Below, piece after piece: positions 33,613 to 38,885 of a stretch of DNA of 38,885 nucleotides. Source of the DNA: Bacteroidia bacterium (GTDB taxonomy: Bacteria > Bacteroidota > Bacteroidia > Bacteroidales > Dysgonomonadaceae); assembly GCA_030538215.1 (NCBI GenBank), contig JAUNUM010000017.1, forward strand, positions 1 to 38,885, written 5' to 3'. The translations under genes were made by a program, and so were the position numbers. The notes beneath the pieces were generated by a model that was not told the DNA's origin, did not search any database, and saw nothing but the letters and a program-made list of their open reading frames with translations. Each line of letters opens with the position of its first letter. The stretch's first letter is position 1.

Positions 33613-33781
33613 ACAATGATTTCACATAATTTCTTACCCTATCCATTCCCTCTTTCAGCGATACGTATCCTGTGGGAATAGTAGCCTCTTTCTCCGATTG
33701 TTTTTTGACGTAAACAATGGATGGCTCCGATACGTAGTTACTGCTATCTCTTTTGTCCGATGGTTTATTCTTATTCTTCAT
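33605..33781 (-). CDS. Putative antitoxin
   Basis: This 58-residue, very basic and polar protein precedes the RelE/ParE-like toxin and overlaps it by 8 bases. The only recognisable part is a possible C-terminal toxin-binding helix, YVSLKEGMDRVRNYVKSLYE. No classical DNA-binding fold can be seen in the first half. The start is set at the ATG at 33781 because a -7-like box at 33805-33812 would put transcription close to that ATG; a GTG at 33805 is an alternative that would overlap the box. The antitoxin role is inferred from position and size. Confidence 0.65.
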   Translation of the reverse strand: MKNKNKPSDKRDSSNYVSEPSIVYVKKQSEKEATIPTGYVSLKEGMDRVRNYVKSLYE

Positions 33782-33804
33782 CTTTACTAAATTATGAGTT
33801 TCCA

Positions 33805-33812
33805 CAAAAATA
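33805..33812 (-). promoter_or_regulatory. Candidate -7 box of the toxin-antitoxin operon
   Basis: On the minus strand TATTTTTG matches TAnnTTTG, 24-31 bp before the antitoxin ATG at 33781. No -33 TTG was found at 19-21 bases. Confidence 0.35.
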
Positions 33813-33854
33813 AGAAATATATTCGAGAAACGACGATTGTATCTCCTCTTTTAG

Positions 33855-33905
33855 GGAGGAACGACCTCCGAGTCGCTTATGTATTAAGCGAGTTGGAACT
33901 CGCTT
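33855..33905 (-). repeat. Cluster of competing hairpins behind the chimeric pseudogene
   Basis: Three hairpins lie in 51 bases: GGAGG/CCTCC (33855-33869), TCGCTTA/TAAGCGA (33873-33891), and AAGCGAGTT/AACTCGCTT (33886-33905, two-base loop). The second and third share bases 33886-33891, so only one can form at a time. The spot is between the pseudogene stop and the antitoxin start. It could terminate or attenuate transcription. Confidence 0.5.
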
Positions 33906-33915
33906 TACCCGTGTT

Positions 33916-34444
33916 TTATGCCGCCCTGTTCATTCCGTTCCCTAAATTACCGTCGCATTCATTGATGAGAATGGTTTTCAGGCGTTCGGCAATTTGCGGA
34001 TACTTGTCGATAATATTGTTTCGTTCCTGTGGGTCAGTGTTTAAATTGTACAATTCAAATACGTTTTTGGGTGCATAATGGCGAAGTTTCCATCCCGAAT
34101 TTTCAATGATTGCCGGACCTATATTGGAGCCGTAAACGACGTAACGACTTTCGGGCAAAGTTACAACGCGAAAGCAACCTTTTTGGGGATTGTGCTGATC
34201 GTGGTTGGAAATGTAATATTCACGCGTGAAAGCACTGTCGGGATAGAAATCGTACCGACCTTTTGAGAAAATAACGGTTATGTGAGTAATATCTGTGCGG
34301 GATTGAAGGTGCTTAATCAGATTGACAGCGGCAAGAGATGCGTCTTCTTTCGTATCGGGTATGTGGAACGCGATGACAGCTTGCTGATGGTACAACTAGT
34401 GCATAATATCAATGCGATAAAAAGAAAAAGATATTTTTTAGCAT
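33916..34444 (-). pseudogene. Chimera of GH110 5' end and sulfatase 3' end
   Basis: Reading right to left, the start (ATG at 34444, MLKNI as in GH110) is followed by a lipoprotein-like signal broken by at least two frameshifts. The next part, 34359-34171, matches residues about 30-90 of the nearby GH110 protein. At about 34170 the frame switches to an unrelated C-terminal sulfatase segment (SGWKLRHYAPKNVFELYNL, DPQERNNIIDKYPQIAERL) ending at 33916. This tail is not from the intact sulfatase at 25675, whose ending differs. It looks like a deletion that fused a GH110 copy to a second sulfatase gene and then decayed. Confidence 0.85.
34191..34359 (-). repeat. Direct repeat, copy in the chimeric pseudogene
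   Basis: This matches 32981-33149 in the GH110 gene at 162 of 169 positions. A weaker match extends to 34171. Together the two copies flank the toxin-antitoxin pair, the hairpin cluster and the sulfatase fragment, so recombination between them would remove all of these. Confidence 0.85.
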
Positions 34445-34505
34445 AATTTCAGTAACCTGTTTTAAATAACCCTATTAATCCGGACTTTTATTTACAAAGA
34501 TAAAG

Positions 34506-34545
34506 AAATAAGCCGCTTCCTCTATAAGGTTTTTGCGGCTTATTT
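34506..34545 (-). terminator. Hairpin after the SusD-linked lipoprotein gene
   Basis: AAATAAGCCGC (34506-34516) pairs perfectly with GCGGCTTATTT (34535-34545), an 11-bp stem with an 18-base loop, about 85 bp after the lipoprotein stop. There is no T-run right after the stem on the minus strand, so it may partly end transcription or shield the susCD transcript from decay. The rest of 34445-34628 shows no gene. Confidence 0.65.
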
Positions 34546-34628
34546 CAAAAACAAGAGAAAATAAGATCATTCTACGATATTTTTTTCAAGCTAATCCACT
34601 TCAGGCTTGCATGAAAATATCTTTCTGT

Positions 34629-35099
34629 CTATTTATTAATGGGAGCTACGATTATCGTCCATTCTTTTTTAGTGTTGCCATCAGCTGCGGTAACCAAATA
34701 TTTATTTGGTTTTGACCAATCGCCGGGAATTCCTAAAACGGGAGCATTACCAACGGGTTGAATTCTTGCAGCCGTAGATAAATTTAAATTAACAGAGATA
34801 TTTGCATTTGATAGTTTTGATTTTTCCTTTGTAGGAAAATTTGCAGGAACCTTTGCTGTAATATTAACTGTGGCATCCTCTTTGTTCACGGTGGCAGTAT
34901 GATTAAGTATGACAAACTTTACAATGTTTTGTCCGCTGGCAGGGGATACTTCATCACTTATATAACGATACTCCACTCTACTGACAGAACTAATGAGTGC
35001 GTCGCTGAATTCGGGCAAGTCTTCCAATCCCCTATTCATGCAAGAAGAAAAGGAAAATATCGTTACCAATACTAATAAATCGGTTATTATTTTTTTCAT
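34629..35099 (-). CDS. Small surface lipoprotein of the PUL (DUF5018-like)
   Basis: This 156-residue protein has a lipoprotein signal ending FSFSSC (C20). The mature part is a single beta-rich domain of the kind seen in surface glycan-binding or accessory proteins: YLVTAADGNTKKEWTIIV at its end is typical of DUF5018-like domains. It lies 16 bp after susD and is probably co-transcribed with susCD. The likely role is glycan binding at the outer membrane alongside SusD, in the place where SusE-like proteins are often found, but it is shorter than most. Specificity is unknown. Confidence 0.75.
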   Translation of the reverse strand: MKKIITDLLVLVTIFSFSSCMNRGLEDLPEFSDALISSVSRVEYRYISDEVSPASGQNIVKFVILNHTATVNKEDATVNITAKVPANFPTKEKSKLSNANISVNLNLSTAARIQPVGNAPVLGIPGDWSKPNKYLVTAADGNTKKEWTIIVAPINK

Positions 35100-35115
35100 A
35101 ATTGTTATTTTTTAA

Positions 35116-37047
35116 TTACCATCCTGAGTTTTGTTCGTCATAAATTCCGTAAATAGCTCTCTTGTCCAATTCTGATTGTGGAATAGGGAACAAATAGCGT
35201 CTTGTCGTAAAGTTCCGATTCCAGCTGTCAAGTAATGTCAATTGTCCAATTAATGCCTGCATGCGATCACGCGAAATTTGGATTTTATACACCGGCCGAT
35301 TAAGATCTTTGATCACTTCTCCTGGAGTAGATCCGTAGTTAGCATATCCACCATATTTACCCCAGCGTAAATAACTGAAATAGATATCTCCATTCTCTTC
35401 AGCCATTTCAACACGACGTTCTCTAAGATAGTCTTCCCAAGCCTTTGCTTCAGTGGTTGCAGAAGAAGGTGCTAATCCGCCATGTTTAACTCGCGTTTCA
35501 TTTAGTGCTTTTACCGCATCCGAAATATTTCCTTTCAGCAATTGAGCCTCAGCTAAATTAAGATAAGCTTCTCCCAAACGAGCAATTACATAATGATAAT
35601 TTGTTTTTGTGTCGGCAGAAGCTAAGGATATATTTTCATAGATGCCTTTTCTCCAATAATAATTGGTTGCCGTAACATACCAACCTCCATCTTCTTTATC
35701 ACGTACACCTTGTGCAAAATTACCGTTAAGATTCATTGTTAAATGTTCTCCAAAAAAAGTAGAGTTATCATGTAAAATTGTTGCATAAAAACGCTTGTCA
35801 CGATTTTTATACATGACATCGGAGATGTTTTTTGTACTGCCTGACTTTATTTTCAGATGTTCCCGGAATAATGGATAATCTGTACGACCTGTTTTTAAAT
35901 CCTGTGTACTGGGTATACTTCTTGACTCTCCGTTTGTTCTTTTGTAAGAGTCAATGGCTCCTACGGTAGTAATTGAATTGGGATTGAGTTTATCAACATT
36001 GTTTTTGAACTGCGATGTTTGATCCCATGGTAATGCTTCTTGGGTAGTTTCGTCAGTTACCAGATATTGGTCTACTAAATCTTGTGTAGGCCAATAAATA
36101 CTCCATCCATGGAAAAATTTACCATTCGGATATTTTAACCGCGGTTCTGCTAAAGAAATATTATTGTCATCAGCATTCACATTGGCAAATACCCGTTGCA
36201 TTTCATCAGCATGGGAAACATTAAAATCTTCCGCCAAGAAATATTTGGCTAAAATAATTTCATTGTTTGTAGGAGACTCATGATTAAATAAGCTTCCATA
36301 ATTGGTAGTCAACGCATATTTTCCTGATTGAATAACCGCGTTTGCAGATACAATACACGTGTCTAAATACGATTTATTAGTTGTATAGGCATATGCTTGA
36401 AGAGCTGCACGACTGCGGATTAAATGAGCTGCATATTTATTGGCACGTCCTGACGAAGATGTTGCAGGCATGCCATATGCTGCATCGGTAAGGTCTTTCA
36501 TTATGAGTTCATAGCTTTCAACCACACTTTTTGTAGCGTTTACTTTGAATTTTAATGAATCTTCCGGATTGAGGACCTCCATTATAGGTACAAAACGGCC
36601 CATTTTTCGGGTTTGATCAAAGAAAATACAGCCACGAAGGAATTTTCCTTCTGCGATTAATTGTCTTTTTACTTGTTCCGGCAATTTGGATTCTGTTGCT
36701 TTTTGAATAAGTAAATTACATGCACGTAATCGAGCGAAACGATTAAATCCGTAATTCGCTTTTGCACTTAATCCTAATTCAGTTGCCAAATGGTTAATTC
36801 CCTCACCTACTTGCGATACCTGACTTCCATTTGGAGTTGCGGACTCCCAATTAGCCCCTCCTCCGTATAAGTAGCCGATCGCTCCGTTATAAACCCCAAC
36901 AGCGAAAGCATTAGCTGAAGCTTCTGTGCTCCATACTGCTTCTTCATCAAACGAAGCCTTGGGTTTTGTATCCATTACATCTTCGCATGACACAAATAAA
37001 AATGCTCCGAAGATGAATGTCAAACTGTATATTATATATTTTTTCAT
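35116..37047 (-). CDS. SusD/RagB family glycan-binding lipoprotein
   Basis: The 643-residue protein has a lipoprotein signal ending LFVSC (C21) and the two SusD domains: the TPR-rich helical part (ARLRACNLLIQKATESKLPE, LIAEGKFLRGCIFFDQTRKM) and the C-terminal part (GEAYLNLAEAQLLKGNISDA, ALNETRVKHGG, DYLRERRVEMAEENGDIYFS). SusD sits on top of the SusC channel and delivers glycans. It lies 12 bp after the SusC gene. The final segment YLFPIPQSELD is a typical SusD ending. It is complete. Confidence 0.96.
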   Translation of the reverse strand: MKKYIIYSLTFIFGAFLFVSCEDVMDTKPKASFDEEAVWSTEASANAFAVGVYNGAIGYLYGGGANWESATPNGSQVSQVGEGINHLATELGLSAKANYGFNRFARLRACNLLIQKATESKLPEQVKRQLIAEGKFLRGCIFFDQTRKMGRFVPIMEVLNPEDSLKFKVNATKSVVESYELIMKDLTDAAYGMPATSSSGRANKYAAHLIRSRAALQAYAYTTNKSYLDTCIVSANAVIQSGKYALTTNYGSLFNHESPTNNEIILAKYFLAEDFNVSHADEMQRVFANVNADDNNISLAEPRLKYPNGKFFHGWSIYWPTQDLVDQYLVTDETTQEALPWDQTSQFKNNVDKLNPNSITTVGAIDSYKRTNGESRSIPSTQDLKTGRTDYPLFREHLKIKSGSTKNISDVMYKNRDKRFYATILHDNSTFFGEHLTMNLNGNFAQGVRDKEDGGWYVTATNYYWRKGIYENISLASADTKTNYHYVIARLGEAYLNLAEAQLLKGNISDAVKALNETRVKHGGLAPSSATTEAKAWEDYLRERRVEMAEENGDIYFSYLRWGKYGGYANYGSTPGEVIKDLNRPVYKIQISRDRMQALIGQLTLLDSWNRNFTTRRYLFPIPQSELDKRAIYGIYDEQNSGW

Positions 37048-37059
37048 AATTCTTTATTG

Positions 37060-38885
37060 TTAAAATCCAAGATTCAAATTAATTGCAAAAACTCTTTCAT
37101 TTGGATATCCGTAGTTTTCCATACTGGAATTTTCCGGGTCAAGTCCATACTTTGTAACGTCGGAAAAAGTGAAAACATTCTGTCCGGTAAATGATACTCG
37201 GCAAGTACTCAGCCAATTAATCTTTTTCAATAGCTTGTATTTAAAATCATAATTCAGATTAAAGTCTTTCAGACGAATATAAGCGCCATTTATTAACCAA
37301 AAGTCACTATATTGGTAATTATTATAACCATTAAGCCCCGTGTTAGACATTAAGCGTGGAAACATAGCATTCACGTTCTCCGGTGTCCAATAATTGGTCT
37401 GAAAGTCATAAATAACATTCATTCCTCCGGCTGTTTGGCCGCTACTCATACGCAAAGCGTCTCCCGCATACATATCAAATTTCGGAGCACCTTGTAACAG
37501 CATACTGAATCCCCAGCCTTTATATCCTAAATTTATGTTGATTCCATAGTTTGAACGAGGCTTGCTTGGATTGCCTAATCGCAAATGATCTGCATTATCA
37601 ATCTTTCCGTCGCCATTCACGTCTTTATATTTAATGTCACCTCCTGTAAGATTATATGAAGCTTCCGCTTTAGGACTGTTTAATACATCGTTTGCATCTT
37701 TATAATATCCCAAATTGGTAAGCATGGTGCCATAATAATTGTAAGCTTGTGTGGATCGGGTGTAGGGATTCATTAAAGATGTAGGAGCTTCTGTCGGCTG
37801 TCTGTTCCAAAATTCTTTGTATCTGGTGTAATTGGCAGAGATGTCATATTTGAAATTTCCAATATTATCTCTCCAGCCCAACTGAAACTCTATACCGCCT
37901 CGGCGCAACTCTCCATTTGTTTTAATACGAGGTAGGCTCTGTCCTAGAGGATCGGTATATCCTGTTTTTAAAGGATCGGGAGCATAGAGAAATCCTGTGG
38001 TTTGATAATAGAAATAATCAAAAGAACCATACAGTCTGTTGTTTAATGATGCGAAATCAAATCCCATGTTGGATTGATTGGTGGTAAACCAAGTAATGTC
38101 GGGCGAAGGAATACTGCCTTCGGTAAACGAGGGCACATATTTCCCGTCCATCACATAACCTTTGGGGCTGTAGTTATAAGAAGTCAGATATTCGAAACGC
38201 CATAAGTGATAAGGGTCATTCTCGTCCCCCCAATTATCGAGCCCAACTTGCCCGTAAGATGCGCGAAGCTTTAATAAATCAATAATGTGTTTGTCTTTCA
38301 GAGGCGCCGTAAATGCTTCGTCAGACAAAACCCAGCCTAAAGAACCAGAGTAGAAAGTCCCCCATCTGCGATTTTTAGGGAAGTTGTCGGAGCCATCGTA
38401 ACGCATACTTGCTTCTACAAAATAACGGTTGTCGTAATTGTATTTTAGTTGTCCAATCCAACCTGCGCGCCCGCTATCCCATTCATATCCACTGTTAGTT
38501 TGGGTACCGGCAGGACCAATATTCATCTGGTCAAAAGGAAATGCATAGTCGGTGCGTTTTTCCGAATAATAATCACCGCTCACAGAGGTAGATTCATAAC
38601 CTCCTAATACGTTGACAAAATGGGCGCCAAATGTATTCTTGTACTCGGCAAAATATTGCATCGTGAGCGAAGCTTCATTTTTGGCGTCATGAAATAGCTG
38701 AGGTTGTGCCAAATAAATAGGGACTTCTGATTCCCAAGAATATAAAGCCGGATCTTTACGCCATTTTTTATGCGTTTCCGTATAATTTCTATAGTTCGCG
38801 CTTGTTCTTAACTCCAATCCGTCAACCCAAGGTATAGTCAAATCATTATAATATAACATATTTTTTTGTATCTTTGCATATGGCA
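37060..38885 (-). CDS. SusC/RagA TonB-dependent transporter, 3' part (window edge)
   Basis: The frame is open from the right edge of the window, so only the C-terminal ~608 residues are present; the signal peptide, carboxypeptidase-like domain and plug are missing. The visible part is outer-membrane barrel strands with typical SusC segments such as NRRWGTFYSGSLGWVLSDEAF, LLKLRASYGQVG and INLGYKGWGFSMLLQGA, an EF-hand-like YKDVNGDGKIDNAD loop, and the final barrel strand VFAINLNLGF. It pairs with SusD as the import complex. An internal Met at 38859 is not the start. Confidence 0.95.
   Translation of the reverse strand, partial: PYAKIQKNMLYYNDLTIPWVDGLELRTSANYRNYTETHKKWRKDPALYSWESEVPIYLAQPQLFHDAKNEASLTMQYFAEYKNTFGAHFVNVLGGYESTSVSGDYYSEKRTDYAFPFDQMNIGPAGTQTNSGYEWDSGRAGWIGQLKYNYDNRYFVEASMRYDGSDNFPKNRRWGTFYSGSLGWVLSDEAFTAPLKDKHIIDLLKLRASYGQVGLDNWGDENDPYHLWRFEYLTSYNYSPKGYVMDGKYVPSFTEGSIPSPDITWFTTNQSNMGFDFASLNNRLYGSFDYFYYQTTGFLYAPDPLKTGYTDPLGQSLPRIKTNGELRRGGIEFQLGWRDNIGNFKYDISANYTRYKEFWNRQPTEAPTSLMNPYTRSTQAYNYYGTMLTNLGYYKDANDVLNSPKAEASYNLTGGDIKYKDVNGDGKIDNADHLRLGNPSKPRSNYGININLGYKGWGFSMLLQGAPKFDMYAGDALRMSSGQTAGGMNVIYDFQTNYWTPENVNAMFPRLMSNTGLNGYNNYQYSDFWLINGAYIRLKDFNLNYDFKYKLLKKINWLSTCRVSFTGQNVFTFSDVTKYGLDPENSSMENYGYPNERVFAINLNLGF

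Noticed and set aside
1-38885. CRISPR array, rRNA, integrase/att site or replication origin
   Set aside because: No regularly spaced repeats, rRNA sequence, recombinase gene or clustered DnaA-type boxes were seen. The tRNA genes are not followed by duplicated 3' ends.

Overview
The window reads as chromosomal DNA of a Bacteroidota species, most likely a member of the order Bacteroidales (a Dysgonomonadaceae- or Porphyromonadaceae-like organism). The grounds are a SusC/SusD pair, a PorX-type PglZ response regulator (type IX secretion control), FecI/FecR/TonB-receptor signalling, TIGR03915/TIGR03916-type genes, many lipoproteins with an S-C lipobox, and two promoters of the Bacteroides TTG-N20-TAnnTTTG form. 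The family is an inference; there is no rRNA or other marker in the window.

Layout. 1-5060: a small membrane protein, mutL, an aldo/keto reductase, a Rieske-like lipoprotein, a tRNA-Gly/tRNA-Leu pair with its own promoter and terminator, and a polyphosphate kinase 2. 5170-7189: an XRE membrane regulator facing a minus-strand ECF-sigma cluster. 7426-10345: a radical-SAM/DUF4130 DNA-repair-like pair, split by a BRO-family gene. 10551-15691: a lipoprotein, then a divergent sigma / FecR / TonB-receptor (FecA-like) system. 15815-16913: a methyltransferase and a 139-bp 3' remnant of a second DUF4130 gene. 16914-19626 (minus): mscL and a citrulline-to-glutamate-semialdehyde pair (ctlX, rocD). 20001-24135: porX, tsaE and a TPR protein. 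24342-25674: an HNH endonuclease gene and a hairpin-rich MITE-like element.

25675-38885 is a minus-strand polysaccharide utilisation locus (PUL), transcribed right to left: SusC (cut by the window edge), SusD, a small surface lipoprotein, a degraded chimera of GH110 and sulfatase pieces, a toxin-antitoxin pair, GH110 alpha-galactosidase, a frameshifted gene of unknown function, GH29 alpha-L-fucosidase, an AAA/DUF4143 ATPase and a serine-type sulfatase. The enzyme set suits a glycan carrying alpha-1,3-galactose, alpha-fucose and sulfate, such as a blood-group-B-like mucin glycan. The locus shows repeated rearrangement: a 169-bp direct repeat, gene fusion, two broken genes, and TA and ATPase insertions.

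The most unusual signals are non-coding. Four copies of a palindrome (core AGACR...YGTCT) each sit directly behind a stop codon, and the imperfect copies keep pairing only through G-U wobbles in the sense RNA. Three degenerate arrays of 7-nt period lie immediately upstream of start codons. Other points for a second look are a MutL with altered endonuclease motifs, the split radical-SAM/DUF4130 pair, the almost entirely synonymous divergence of its 3' remnant, and the chimeric pseudogene.
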